Assembly (NCBI GenBank): GCA_009929485.1
Contig: SAAJ01000018.1
Location: 1-58,675 of the forward strand
DNA from: Negativicutes bacterium
Lineage (GTDB): Bacteria > Bacillota > Negativicutes > Anaeromusales > Anaeromusaceae
Direction: 5' to 3'
DNA length: 58,675 bases
Part shown: in pieces, positions 42,885 through 52,001 of the stretch
Position numbering within the stretch: the first letter of the stretch is position 1
How the letters are laid out: each line of letters starts with the position of its first letter
The notes under the pieces: generated by a model
The model's database searches: none
What the model was told of the DNA's origin: nothing
The model's input: only the letters and a program-made list of their open reading frames with translations
Position numbers and translations under genes: made by a program

Positions 42885-43973
42885 CAGCTCTTTCAGTCTT
42901 CGTTCCACCCAATCTCGACGCGTCGCGTCATCACCGGCATACTTGAGATACTGTTCGTAAGCGCCAATGGTTTCCTGCAACAAATCCTGTCCCCAGCCGC
43001 CCTGCTTGCGGCTGAGGCTTTCCAGCGCCAGCGCCTTGCTATAGTACGCCAAGCCATATTCCGGCTGTATGGACAAGGCCTTGCGAAAATCCGCCAAAGC
43101 TTCACTTTCCTTTTGCTGCCGCAAGAACAAAGCGCCTCGATTATGCCAAAACATAGCCTGTTCCGGTTGAGCGTCAATGGCCCTCGTATAATTTTCAATG
43201 GCGCCGCTCACGTTTTCTCCCGCCGCTTGCATGTTCGCCAATTGATAGTACGCCATAGCCAGCTTCGGTTCTGCTTGCACAGCGGCGTTATAGTCTGCCA
43301 TAGCGCCTTCGTTGCGTCCTAATTTCCGCTGCACATTGCCGCGGTTGTAAAGCCAGTATGCCTGTCCGGGCTGGCGTTTCAGCGCTTCGTCATAATCAAT
43401 CAAGGCGGCTTCCCACTCGCCCAGATACATCAGCTCTCCCGCCCGGGCGGCCAATAGATCCGCCCGGCCAGCCAACAACCCCATGGCCTGCCCATACGCC
43501 TCCGCCGCTTTTTGATGCTGCCCCAAAGCAGCCAGCGCACGTCCTTTATAGATAAAGCCGTCTGGCGACAGCGCGCTATTGAGAGCGGCTTTGGCGTAAT
43601 CGTCCGCCGCCTGCTGCCATTGCTCTAATGCTAAGTACGCATGGCCTCGCTGTTCATACCAGGACCACGAAGCAGGAGATAATTCCAAGGCCTGATTATA
43701 ATCTTCCAAGGCCTCTTGATACCGCTTTTGGGCATAGCGGGCATTGCCCCTTTTAACATAAACAGCTGCCGACTTTTCTTGTTGAAGCACCGTCCCGTAA
43801 ACCGTTTCTGCTTGAGCGTAGTCTTGCGCCGCATAGGCGCTGTCCCCTTGCTGCAGCAAGGTCGCCGATACCGGCGCCTTCGCTGCGGGCTTTGCCGCTC
43901 CAAACGCCTGGGGCAGGCATAAACAGCAAGCCAGTACCAAAACTGCGCCGCCTTTTTTCCAGTTTCCGAGCAC
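42873..43973 (-). CDS. Secreted or membrane-anchored tetratricopeptide repeat protein
   Basis: About 366 residues. A signal peptide (AVLVLACCLCLPQAFGA) is followed by about nine to ten 34-residue TPR units with the W/L-G-Y-A-F/A-P spacing, for example AVYVKRGNARYAQKRYQEALEDYNQALELSP and AMFWHNRGALFLRQQKESEALADFRKALSIQP. TPR domains mediate protein assembly. It lies 37 bases downstream of the penicillin-binding protein on the same strand, suggesting a periplasmic partner in wall synthesis. GTG 43973 is preferred because AGGGGG is seven bases away; the ATG at 43979 is too close. Confidence 0.85.
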   Translation of the reverse strand: MLGNWKKGGAVLVLACCLCLPQAFGAAKPAAKAPVSATLLQQGDSAYAAQDYAQAETVYGTVLQQEKSAAVYVKRGNARYAQKRYQEALEDYNQALELSPASWSWYEQRGHAYLALEQWQQAADDYAKAALNSALSPDGFIYKGRALAALGQHQKAAEAYGQAMGLLAGRADLLAARAGELMYLGEWEAALIDYDEALKRQPGQAYWLYNRGNVQRKLGRNEGAMADYNAAVQAEPKLAMAYYQLANMQAAGENVSGAIENYTRAIDAQPEQAMFWHNRGALFLRQQKESEALADFRKALSIQPEYGLAYYSKALALESLSRKQGGWGQDLLQETIGAYEQYLKYAGDDATRRDWVERRLKELRNS

Positions 43974-44010
43974 GATCATTCCCCCTTTATTCCATCGCAA
44001 TTGGACTTCA

Positions 44011-46104
44011 TCAAAGCGTCTCTTTGGGCGGCGGCGCCGTAGGCGGCTGTGTTGCCGCTTTCCCTTTGCCACCCGGCTCTTCTAAAGGCCTATCTTCCAA
44101 ACGCAACGCCGGAGGCTGTCCTTTGGGGTCTTTGGCGCCTGCACCGGACGTCCCTTTTTCGTTTTCCTTCGTCTTATCCGCTTTCATCTCTCCGTCCAGA
44201 ATAATAGCATCCTTAAGCTCTTCCGGCGGCAGTTGACTGGCCTGGGACGCACCCAGCTCTCCCAGCCCCTTATTGAAGCCGCCTGCCGGACTGGGGAAGT
44301 CCCTTACCGGCAACTTAGCGGTGGCCGCCTTCATAAACTGACGCCAAATGGAAGCCGGATTCTCACCGCCGGTAATACCGCCCAGGCTGCGGTTATCATC
44401 CGCCCCCAGCCAGACTACCGCAGCCAAATTCGGCGTAAAACCAGCAAACCAGGCGTCTTTATAGTCGTTGGTTGTTCCCGTCTTGCCTGCCGCAGGACGG
44501 CCGATGCCAGCGCCAGTGCCGGTCCCCCGGCTAATAACGCCCCGCATCATATCCACCAGCACGGACACGGCCCGACTGTCCACTACCTGAGTGCTTTGAG
44601 GCCGATTGTCTTCCAGCACTTTACCATTCCGATCCACTACCTTCAAGATCGCCATCGAAGGCGCCCGCGCGCCCTGATTGGCCATAACCCCATAAGCCTC
44701 CGCCAATTCCAACGGCGTAACACCCCGTGTCAGACCGCCCAGCGACATCCCCAGCGTCATATCATTCACACTGCCGCTTTTGACCAACGTAGTAATGCCC
44801 ATTTTCTCCGCATTTTCTACAATTTTTTCCGGGCCTACCTGCCGCGCTAAACGCACCGCCACCACATTGAGAGACTGCTCTAAGGCTTGCCGCAGCGTTA
44901 CAACGCCGCGAAAACGCCCGTCATAGTTTTGCGGCGCATAGCTGCCAAAGGTCACCGCCCGGTCATCAATGCGCGCCTCCGGCGACACGCCCTGCTGGAG
45001 TACCGACAAATAAACAAACGGCTTAAATGCCGAGCCTGGCTGCCGTTCCGCCAGCACAGCACGGTTAAACTGGTCCGTTCCCCGGCCTCCCACCATCGCC
45101 CGAATAGCTCCGGTAGACGGTTCAAGCGCAACCAGCGCTCCTTGCGGCTGTTGTACGCCGCCTTCCGAGGTATGACTCTTCGGCAGTTGGCTCCACAAGG
45201 CCTGCTCCGCCGCCTGCTGCATCTCGGAATCCAACGTAGTGTACACCTTTAAGCCGCCGGAATACACCATGCGAGCGCCGTATTTTTCAATCAAACGCTG
45301 CGTCACATAATCTACAAAATAAGACGCTGTTGTTTCTTGCTTACGAGCCCCGCTGCCGCCATAGCGCAATTCTACCTTGGCGGCCTTGGCCGCGCTCAGG
45401 GAATCCAAATAATTGTATTTAACCATCTGCTCCAACACGACCTGCTGGCGCTCTTTGGCACCTTTGGGATTGCGCAGCGGCGACAGCTCGCTGGGCCGCT
45501 GCGGCAAGCCGGCCAGCATGGCGCATTCCGCCAAAGACAGTTCACGCACATCCTTGCCAAAGTAAGCCTGCGCCGCCGCCTGTACGCCATAAGCGCCTTC
45601 GCCGAAATAAATCTGGTTCAGATACATTTCCAGAATTTCGTTTTTAGAGTACTTCGCTTCCAGCTCAAAGGCTAGGAAAATCTCCCGCACCTTGCGCGTA
45701 AAAGTCCGTTCATGCGTCAAAAGCGCATTACGAGCCAACTGCTGCGTAATCGTGCTGGCGCCCTCTGCTACGCCGCCGGAGGTAACATTCACCCAGACCG
45801 CTCTAGCAATGCCGCGCACATCGATGCCGGGATGATCGTAAAACCTGGCGTCTTCCGTCGCAATAAAGGCTTTCTTTAAATGTTCTGGAATTTCCTTCAA
45901 CGGCACCGGCACCCGATTTTCTTCGGCATGCAGCGTAGCCAGCAAGTTCCCTGCCGCATCATACACCTGCGTTGAAGCGGCGCTGTTTTTCTGCAGATCA
46001 CTGCTGCCAAAATCAAAGAACCCGCAGCCGCTCACCAGCGATACAGCAGCCATCAACAAACAGAGAACGCTCCATCCACGTAAACGTCGTAGCATATAGA
46101 TCAT
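44011..46104 (-). CDS. Class A penicillin-binding protein (PBP1A-like)
   Basis: 697 residues. The membrane anchor (about 10-27) ends in the lipobox-like VSGCG. The glycosyltransferase 51 domain (about 55-230) has EDARFYDHPGID and EGASTITQQLARN. The transpeptidase domain (about 310-620) has the nucleophile in QPGSAFKP, SLN in EQSLNVVAVR, and KTGTTNDYKDAWFAG. A charged, Pro/Gly-rich tail follows. It polymerises and crosslinks peptidoglycan outside the membrane. The ATG at 46104 is close to its GAGGTG; ATG 46095 is an alternative. First gene of a unit with the TPR protein. Confidence 0.93.
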   Translation of the reverse strand: MIYMLRRLRGWSVLCLLMAAVSLVSGCGFFDFGSSDLQKNSAASTQVYDAAGNLLATLHAEENRVPVPLKEIPEHLKKAFIATEDARFYDHPGIDVRGIARAVWVNVTSGGVAEGASTITQQLARNALLTHERTFTRKVREIFLAFELEAKYSKNEILEMYLNQIYFGEGAYGVQAAAQAYFGKDVRELSLAECAMLAGLPQRPSELSPLRNPKGAKERQQVVLEQMVKYNYLDSLSAAKAAKVELRYGGSGARKQETTASYFVDYVTQRLIEKYGARMVYSGGLKVYTTLDSEMQQAAEQALWSQLPKSHTSEGGVQQPQGALVALEPSTGAIRAMVGGRGTDQFNRAVLAERQPGSAFKPFVYLSVLQQGVSPEARIDDRAVTFGSYAPQNYDGRFRGVVTLRQALEQSLNVVAVRLARQVGPEKIVENAEKMGITTLVKSGSVNDMTLGMSLGGLTRGVTPLELAEAYGVMANQGARAPSMAILKVVDRNGKVLEDNRPQSTQVVDSRAVSVLVDMMRGVISRGTGTGAGIGRPAAGKTGTTNDYKDAWFAGFTPNLAAVVWLGADDNRSLGGITGGENPASIWRQFMKAATAKLPVRDFPSPAGGFNKGLGELGASQASQLPPEELKDAIILDGEMKADKTKENEKGTSGAGAKDPKGQPPALRLEDRPLEEPGGKGKAATQPPTAPPPKETL

Positions 46105-46202
46105 TTCACCTCATAATTTTTTCCAAAAACAAATATTCTTCATTATATTCGGCATGCTCTCTTGGTTTCCTGCCCCAAAAAGCAGGATGAGAGACAGAGG
46201 AT

Positions 46203-46308
46203 TTTAACAGGAGTAGAGGGAGTAAAGAGAGGGTACGAATGAGGGTTGCGAAGCATGAAGATTGAACAAGAGAACCGGAGTCGCGGGGAGGGTACGCAGG
46301 AGAGAATA
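46203..46308 (+). repeat. Family B repeat, two-module copy
   Basis: AACAGGAGTAGAGGGAGTAA, then GGGTACGAATGAGGGTTGCG, then GAACAAGAGAACCGGAGTCG. Both consensus modules are present in tandem. It lies immediately left of D copy 2. Confidence 0.8.
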
Positions 46309-46323
46309 AAACCTTAATAGTAC

Positions 46324-46490
46324 CCGCAGGGAGGCGCTGCTGCAATGAACTCCCTGGCAAAGCAAAAGATTTTTGAGTCTGGCAAGAAAGAAGGTCGCAG
46401 GAATAGCGGCGCTATGCCGAGATTTTCTGACGCCGCCAGGCGGAAAAAGATTCGCTTTGCCAGGACGAGTTCATAAAGCAGCGCCTCCCG
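46324..46490 (-). repeat. Family D inverted-end element, copy 2
   Basis: The ends GGGAGGCGCTGCT and AGCAGCGCCTCCC are inverted, and ATGAACTC/GAGTTCAT extends them. A second internal pair is CTGGCAAAGC/GCTTTGCCAG. The interior, read on the minus strand, holds TCGGCATAGCGCCGCTAT, shared with D copies 1 and 3. The strong ends suggest a folded RNA or a MITE-like element. Confidence 0.8.
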
Positions 46491-46496
46491 TAAAAG

Positions 46497-46525
46497 AAAG
46501 ACGCAGCACCTCCTGCTACGTCTTT
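46497..46525 (-). terminator. Terminator after the large membrane-anchored gene
   Basis: AAAGACGCAGCA pairs with TGCTACGTCTTT with one mismatch. The minus strand continues CTTTCTTTTAC. It lies 22 bases after the stop of the gene ending at 46547. Confidence 0.75.
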
Positions 46526-46546
46526 GCTTCATAGTTCCAAGATTTC

Positions 46547-48295
46547 CTAATAGGAGTCGGTCTTAAACTGATGCATCACCGCCGGAGCTGCGCCATTTCC
46601 GGCGGTGAAAGAAATATCCACTACATCGCCGGGCCGCACTAACGGCAGCTTGGGTGATAGCGACGCCGCGCCCATAAATACCGGCGTCTGCCCGTCGAGC
46701 ATCAAGAAATAGTACGATTCGCCATGCTGCACTACCTGCGAGATACGCGACACCGCTCCGCGCAGCATATTCTGTTTCATCTCGCCGGAACCCAGATCCA
46801 CTAAGCCAGTTTGGGCCAAATTCTGCCGATATGAGCGATACGCGCTTTCCATATCAGCGCCAACGCCGACGATATTGTAGTTTTCCACTGAGACAAAGGC
46901 CACGGCTTTTAATAAGCCTTCCTTATCCTTCATAGGCATGATATACGTTGGTACGCCGCCGATATTATACAATACCGGACTGCCGGCTCGGTAGGCTTTT
47001 TCCTGCACTTGGCCTTCCGCCGATTTCTTGGCGCTCAGTTCATTGGCGCCAGCCACCTTGTACCAACGCACTTCCTTCGTCCGGGAATTAACCAGCACAA
47101 AACCTACGGTGCTTTCATCCTTACCGGAAGAGGAAATGCCTGTATACCAATAAACGTTGTCGTCATCGCCGTAAATCAAATGCAACCCGTCACCGGCGGG
47201 ACGCAGCGTGCCGGTTTTCGCTAGCAGCGTATTCCAGAAGCCATTGACATACGCACCCCAGTCACGAATTTGATGAAAAAGAAAATCCTCCGGCTGCACC
47301 CGATCTACCCAGCGCGGCACTTCCTCCGGCCCATAACGCTGAATCTCACCGCTTTGCGCGTCAACAACCGCTACACCAACCGCGTCACTGCCGCCGTAAC
47401 CAATTTTATTCCGGTACAACGTCGCCACCCAGTAAGGATGCAAATCGTCATCCACTTCAAAGCTAAGGTCGCCAATCCCCACATCAACAAGCCCTGATAG
47501 ATATAAATGCCGATGCAGATCTTCGAGAAAAAAACCTTTTGTCTGGTATTTCAGCCGAATATCTACGCCATTCACCTGCTGTATCAAATGCACGTCCTGC
47601 GGATTGGTTGCCGAAACCATCACATACCCTTGACTGCCCTTTTGCCGGTTGCTCCACCATTGGAAAAAGCCCCGGTACTCCAAAGGCGCTACGTAGAACA
47701 GTTGATCCTTCACCTTCTGCAGCGACATCTGCCCCAACTGCACCTCACTGCCCAAGGCGGGAATTTCGCCGATCTTCTTATCGGCCAGTCTGGCGGCGAT
47801 TTCCTCGTCGACAATGCGGATCTGACTCAAATTGATAGGCGCCACATCCGACGAAAAAGAACTTTCCGTAACCGGTCCCAGCAAGTTGCGATACTGCTGA
47901 CTGAAAAGAACCGGAGTACTCAGCAAAATAGGGAAAACAAAGAAATTACAAAAAGCAAGAATCAACATGGCCGCCCCAATAAAGGTCATGGCCTTATAAC
48001 GCATCATCAGCATAGCCAAACGACGATGATTGGTAATCTCAACCACCCGTGGCCGTTGTTTAAAAGCCCATGGCAAAAGACGCCGCAACAGTTCTTCCCA
48101 AGCATTACGGGTAATTAAATGAGGAAATCGCTCCGCCAATGCAGATAGGGGCCAGGCTAACAAGGCCAGCCCACCCCAAAAAGCAAGAAACGACCAATCC
48201 GTAAAGCCCAGCGCCAACACCGGCATCCGCACAAATACATAAATCCCCACTAAGATCAGCAGTATACAAAGTCCTTGGATTCTCCGCTTACGCAT
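46547..48295 (-). CDS. Large membrane-anchored protein of unknown function
   Basis: 582 residues, not recognised as a named family. Three hydrophobic helices (about 8-28, 34-53 and 103-125) are followed by about 450 soluble residues predicted to face outside. The outer part repeats a strand-turn pattern: VGVAVVDAQSGEIQRYG, VGFVLVNSRTKEVRWYK and AVAFVSVENYNIVGVG. This resembles PepSY-like VDAxTGE hairpins. AAGGAGG precedes the ATG. It stands alone, with its own terminator, between mqnE and the wall-synthesis genes. An envelope role is possible but not shown. Confidence 0.7.
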   Translation of the reverse strand: MRKRRIQGLCILLILVGIYVFVRMPVLALGFTDWSFLAFWGGLALLAWPLSALAERFPHLITRNAWEELLRRLLPWAFKQRPRVVEITNHRRLAMLMMRYKAMTFIGAAMLILAFCNFFVFPILLSTPVLFSQQYRNLLGPVTESSFSSDVAPINLSQIRIVDEEIAARLADKKIGEIPALGSEVQLGQMSLQKVKDQLFYVAPLEYRGFFQWWSNRQKGSQGYVMVSATNPQDVHLIQQVNGVDIRLKYQTKGFFLEDLHRHLYLSGLVDVGIGDLSFEVDDDLHPYWVATLYRNKIGYGGSDAVGVAVVDAQSGEIQRYGPEEVPRWVDRVQPEDFLFHQIRDWGAYVNGFWNTLLAKTGTLRPAGDGLHLIYGDDDNVYWYTGISSSGKDESTVGFVLVNSRTKEVRWYKVAGANELSAKKSAEGQVQEKAYRAGSPVLYNIGGVPTYIMPMKDKEGLLKAVAFVSVENYNIVGVGADMESAYRSYRQNLAQTGLVDLGSGEMKQNMLRGAVSRISQVVQHGESYYFLMLDGQTPVFMGAASLSPKLPLVRPGDVVDISFTAGNGAAPAVMHQFKTDSY

Positions 48296-48348
48296 CCCTG
48301 AACCCTCCTTGTCCGCTTTCCGTCTCCGGTTTTCTCTTAGCTCCCAGC

Positions 48349-49440
48349 CTACAAAGTACGGATTATTTGATACATAGAGTCTCGCTCCACCGGAACTCGG
48401 CCAATTTGACGAATGGTTTCAATAATTGTTTCCTGCGTCAAAAAGGTAGCCGATTTAGCGCCGGCGGCATGCATAATTTTTTCTTCGCTGACTGTTCCAT
48501 CAATATCATTAGCGCCAAAACCGAGCGCCAACTGTGCAATCGGCAAAGTCAGCATCACCCAGTAGGCCTTGACGTTGGAGAAATTATCCAGCATCAAGCG
48601 AGAAATAGCCATCGTTTTCAGCTCGTCCCACAAAGAGGTCCGCTGATGCGTCGCCTCTAGTTCCGTATTGCCGGGGTGGAACGGAAAACAAATAAACGTC
48701 TGGAAGCCGCCTGTTTCATCCTGCAGCGCCCGCAGCGACAACAGATGATCGACTCGCTCCTCCAGCGTTTCAATATGACCATAAAGCATGCTCGCATTGC
48801 TGCGAATACCCATTTTATGTGCCGTACGCTGTACTTCCAGCCATTCGGAAGCGGTTGCTTTGTTGGGACACAGCTCCTGCCGCACCCGGTCGGAAAGAAT
48901 TTCCGCCCCGCCGCCGGGAATGGACTGCAAGCCCGCCTCCTGCAAGGCTTTGAGCACTTCCGCCACCGACAACCCGGATAACTTGGAAAAATAATGAATT
49001 TCCACAGCGGTAAACGCCTTCCGATGCAATTGAGGCAGTTCCCGTTTCAGCATGCGCAGGACATCCAGATAGTATTCAAAGGGCCAATCCGGATGCAACC
49101 CGCTGACAATATGCAATTCCCGCAAGTCCGGGTCCTGCGCCGCCAGCTTAGCAAGCCGCAATACTTCCTCCTGATTCATAGCGTACGCCTTCTTGTCTCC
49201 TTCATCACGTCCAAAGGCGCAGAACAGGCAACGTGAAACGCAAATATTAGTCAGATTCACATGGCGGTTCACATTAAAATAGACATAATCGCCGCTTATG
49301 CGTTGGCGAACCAGATCCGCCAAATAACCAATACGCGCAATATCCGGCGAAGCAAAAAGCGCCAGCCCGTCTTCCTTGGACAGTCTCTCCCCGGCCCGGA
49401 CTTTTGCTTCAATCGTATCTAAGGGGGTCTTCAACAACAA
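48349..49440 (-). CDS. mqnE: Aminofutalosine synthase MqnE
   Basis: 363 residues. The radical SAM cluster cysteines are C67-x3-C71-x2-C74 (NICVSRCLFCAF). Diagnostic MqnE segments follow: HIVSGLHPDWPFEYYLDVLR, KAFTAVEIHYFSKLSGLS, GLQSIPGGGAEIL and MLYGHIETLEERVDH. The enzyme joins 3-(1-carboxyvinyloxy)benzoate with SAM to give aminofutalosine in the futalosine route to menaquinone. MqnC is similar but lacks this pattern. It starts at TTG with AAGGAG six bases upstream. No other mqn gene is in the window. Confidence 0.92.
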   Translation of the reverse strand: MLLKTPLDTIEAKVRAGERLSKEDGLALFASPDIARIGYLADLVRQRISGDYVYFNVNRHVNLTNICVSRCLFCAFGRDEGDKKAYAMNQEEVLRLAKLAAQDPDLRELHIVSGLHPDWPFEYYLDVLRMLKRELPQLHRKAFTAVEIHYFSKLSGLSVAEVLKALQEAGLQSIPGGGAEILSDRVRQELCPNKATASEWLEVQRTAHKMGIRSNASMLYGHIETLEERVDHLLSLRALQDETGGFQTFICFPFHPGNTELEATHQRTSLWDELKTMAISRLMLDNFSNVKAYWVMLTLPIAQLALGFGANDIDGTVSEEKIMHAAGAKSATFLTQETIIETIRQIGRVPVERDSMYQIIRTL

Positions 49441-49670
49441 ACACTCCTTCCCAACCCTTCGGCCAACGCCGCAGGGAAGAGAGCCTCAACTTATAGACGC
49501 TCCATTGTCCATTTTCTCCAAATTCTTCGCAGAAGTCAACCGAAAATTATTCTTTACCCCTTAGCTTTATACATCCTTGTCCACGCAGCAGGGGTTTGCA
49601 CTGGCTTCGTCGAATTTCACCTACTATATAATTATGTTTCAGCATCCTGTTTCCTGAAAGGAGACAAGCC

Positions 49671-50558
49671 ATGCAACAAGCTATTTTTGACGCGATCCAC
49701 CGCCTGGCCGGCATTGTGCATCGCACGCCGGTCTTAACGTCGCGTTCTTTAGACGAAGAAAGCGGCGGTAATTTGCTTTTTCTAAAATGCGAAAATTTCC
49801 AGCGCACTGGTTCTTTCAAGTTCCGCGGCGCGTATCAGTTTGTCAGTACCTTGACTGCCGACGCCAGAAAACGCGGCGTACTCACCGCCGGCCCTGACAA
49901 CCAGGCTTTGGCTTTAGCCCTCACAGGGCGTTTACTGGAGACGCCGGTACATGTATTGCTTTCAGATACCCTTTCTCCGCAAACTCGCCAGACCCTGCTA
50001 GCCTACGGTGCAATTCTCCATTTCGGTTCCGCTGATTTTTTCAGCCGCGAAAAGGAAGCTTGCCTCATGGCGAAGGAAGAACAGTGGCAATACGTTTCTC
50101 CTTGGGAGCATAAAACGATGCTGGCCGGCCATGCCACCGCCGCCAAAGAACTGATCGACGACGCCTACAGCCTGGATTATTTATTGGTTCCCTGCCGCCA
50201 CGGCGGCCTCCTCGCCGGCAGCGCCGCCTACATCAAGCAAGCGCATCCCCACTGCCAGGTTATCGGTGTCCAAGAAGCCACGGAAGCCGCCGCGCCGCTC
50301 CCGCCCTCTTCCGAGCTGACGGTTTCTCTCATCCAGCGACATGTCGATGACATCATGACGGTTTCCGAAAAAGATGTCCTGCGCGCTATGTTCTATTTGT
50401 GGTCGCGTCTGAAAATCGTGGTGGAGCCCGCCGGTTCCTTAGCTCTAGCGCCGCTTTTAGCCGGGATGCTGCCGCTTTCCGGCAAACGCATCGGCCTTTT
50501 AATCAGCGGCGGCAACATCGACATTGGCCAAGCTTGCAACATCTTCAAGGACTGCTAA
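49671..50558 (+). CDS. Threonine dehydratase-fold PLP protein with altered active-site loops
   Basis: 295 residues of fold-type II. The PLP lysine is kept (K50 in QRTGSFKFRGA), as are KCENFQ, the PAGSLALA block and SGGNID near the end. However, the substrate loop normally SxGNHxQ reads TAGPDNQ, and the glycine-rich phosphate loop normally GGGGL reads CRHGGL. Length is at the short end for IlvA/TdcB catabolic forms, with no ACT domain. It could be a diverged deaminase, a racemase-like enzyme or a non-catalytic PLP binder. AAAGGAG lies upstream of the ATG. Repeat D copy 3 begins just after the stop. Confidence 0.82.
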   Translation: MQQAIFDAIHRLAGIVHRTPVLTSRSLDEESGGNLLFLKCENFQRTGSFKFRGAYQFVSTLTADARKRGVLTAGPDNQALALALTGRLLETPVHVLLSDTLSPQTRQTLLAYGAILHFGSADFFSREKEACLMAKEEQWQYVSPWEHKTMLAGHATAAKELIDDAYSLDYLLVPCRHGGLLAGSAAYIKQAHPHCQVIGVQEATEAAAPLPPSSELTVSLIQRHVDDIMTVSEKDVLRAMFYLWSRLKIVVEPAGSLALAPLLAGMLPLSGKRIGLLISGGNIDIGQACNIFKDC

Positions 50559-50561
50559 TAT

Positions 50562-50725
50562 CGGCGCCACTTATTTATGCACATCTCACACCAACACAAA
50601 TCTTTTTTTCGCCAGACTTTGTCAGAAAGCCTCGGTAGAGCGCCGCTATGCCTTCGTTTTCTTTCGCGTCTGACTAAAAAATCTCGCGCGTTGACGGAGC
50701 GTTCATTAAATTAGCGGCACCTTTT
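50562..50725 (+). repeat. Family D inverted-end element, copy 3
   Basis: GGCGCCACTTATTTATGCAC at the left pairs with the complement of ATTAAATTAGCGGCACC at the right. The interior (TTTGTCAGAAAGCCTCGG, then AGCGCCGCTATGCC) is nearly the same as D copy 1. It begins right after the PLP-protein gene. Confidence 0.8.
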
Positions 50726-50852
50726 ACTTTTTGGAAAAAACACCGTTCTGTGAGCACCATCACAGGCAATTCGCTTCCTTCTGCTTTATACTGGAATCAG
50801 GTTAGCAAAGCCTTTGATTCAAGCAGCGGCTTTGTATAAGGAGGAATGTCTC

Positions 50853-51197
50853 ATGAATACTGCTGTATTTAAAAATCTGCCTGTTGCCCAAGCCGTCGAG
50901 CTGCCTTCATTGGTCGCCAACCGCGACGGTGAAATTGTCAGCCGGACGCTGGCACAAAATCCTCATGGCAATGTGACACTGTTCGCTTTTGCCGCCGGCG
51001 AGGCCATCAGTACCCACGCTTCCCACGGCGACGCTCTGATTACCGTCCTCAGCGGCAGCGCCCGCATTACGGTTGGCGAAACAACGCAGGACGTGCCAGC
51101 TGGCAGCAGCATTCTCATGCCGGCCAATGTTCCCCATGCCGTAGAAGCTGTAGAGGATTTTAAAATGATTCTTTTAGTGCTCTTCCCTGAAAACTGA
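50853..51197 (+). CDS. Cupin domain-containing protein
   Basis: 114 residues forming a single small cupin barrel. Motif 1 is blurred (HASHGDALITVLSG), and motif 2 is PAGSSILMPANVPHAVEAVEDF with one histidine. Such proteins bind a metal or small molecule and may act as sensors or isomerases. No partner gene is coupled to it. ATG 50853 has AAGGAGG eight bases upstream; the longer frame from 50814 lacks a ribosome site. A family B repeat starts immediately at its stop codon. Confidence 0.88.
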   Translation: MNTAVFKNLPVAQAVELPSLVANRDGEIVSRTLAQNPHGNVTLFAFAAGEAISTHASHGDALITVLSGSARITVGETTQDVPAGSSILMPANVPHAVEAVEDFKMILLVLFPEN

Positions 51198-51286
51198 TTA
51201 AACAGGAGTAAATGGAGAGTACGACGGGATTAGATTGAACAAGAGTCACGATGAGAACCGGAGGGCCCGAATGAGGGTTACGAAGA
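51198..51286 (+). repeat. Family B repeat copy after the cupin gene
   Basis: AAACAGGAGTAAATGGAGAG, then ATTGAACAAGAGTCACGATG, GAACCGGAGGGCC and AATGAGGGTTACG in the usual order. It overlaps the cupin stop codon. Confidence 0.75.
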
Positions 51287-51321
51287 CACTCATGCCGTTC
51301 GTAAAAGCTTATAATTTCTAA

Positions 51322-51369
51322 TATAGACTAAGAGAAGCCAGGCTAACGCCTGGCTTCTCTTAGTCTATA
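51322..51369. terminator. Long terminator hairpin overlapping the nitroreductase 3' end
   Basis: A 22-bp perfect stem, TATAGACTAAGAGAAGCCAG.. and its complement, with loop TAAC. One arm contains the nitroreductase stop codon. It probably ends both the nitroreductase operon and transcripts from the cupin side. Confidence 0.8.
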
Positions 51370-51989
51370 AAGGTCACTACTTCTTCCAACGCTTTGCGCG
51401 GCGGACTGCCGAGCGCGGTTGCAGGCACTCCCAAGGGAGTCACCGCCAGCAATTGATAGTCTTCCTTGGCAAAACCTACACACGCACTAATTTCCTTCGC
51501 CGCAAACGTCGGCCCTGTCATCCAGCAGCCGCCATAGCCAAGTGCTGCAGCAGCCAACAACAAGTTTTCCATAGCCGCTGCCACATTCTGAATGCCTGGC
51601 CGAGCCAGTTGCGAGGTTTTAGCCGCCTCCATCACCTGCGGCTCCGTGCAGCCCTGCAAATCGCTTGCCGGGTAAGGCCCGCCATAAGCCAGCACCAATA
51701 CCGGCGCATCGCGAAACACCGTATAATAGGGTAACAAGCCGCGAAAGGAGCGTGCTTTTTCTTCTGTTAAAAAGGCCGCCAATTTGGCATTCTTAGCTTC
51801 GACAATTTTGGTAATCTCCACAATTTTATGCCGGCTGCGTACGACGACAAAATGCCAGTTCTGCACATTTTTTCCCGAGGGCGCCTGCGTCGCCGCTGCT
51901 AAAATCTGACGCAAATCCTCTGCCGGTAGCGGCGTCGGCTGAAAAGCGCGAACGCTTTTACGCTGATAAATAAAATCCAATTTTCCCAT
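51360..51989 (-). CDS. Nitroreductase family protein
   Basis: 209 residues. The FMN-binding start RKSVRAFQPTPLPAEDLRQILAAATQAPSGKNVQNWHF is typical, as is the GYGGCWMTGP segment near residue 150. These homodimeric flavoproteins reduce nitro compounds, quinones or other electrophiles with NAD(P)H. AAGGAGG precedes the ATG. It is downstream of the LUD gene by 12 bases in an operon divergent from an HxlR regulator, an arrangement similar to YodB-YodC style electrophile control. Confidence 0.93.
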   Translation of the reverse strand: MGKLDFIYQRKSVRAFQPTPLPAEDLRQILAAATQAPSGKNVQNWHFVVVRSRHKIVEITKIVEAKNAKLAAFLTEEKARSFRGLLPYYTVFRDAPVLVLAYGGPYPASDLQGCTEPQVMEAAKTSQLARPGIQNVAAAMENLLLAAAALGYGGCWMTGPTFAAKEISACVGFAKEDYQLLAVTPLGVPATALGSPPRKALEEVVTFID

Positions 51990-52001
51990 ACAAGCCCCTC
52001 C

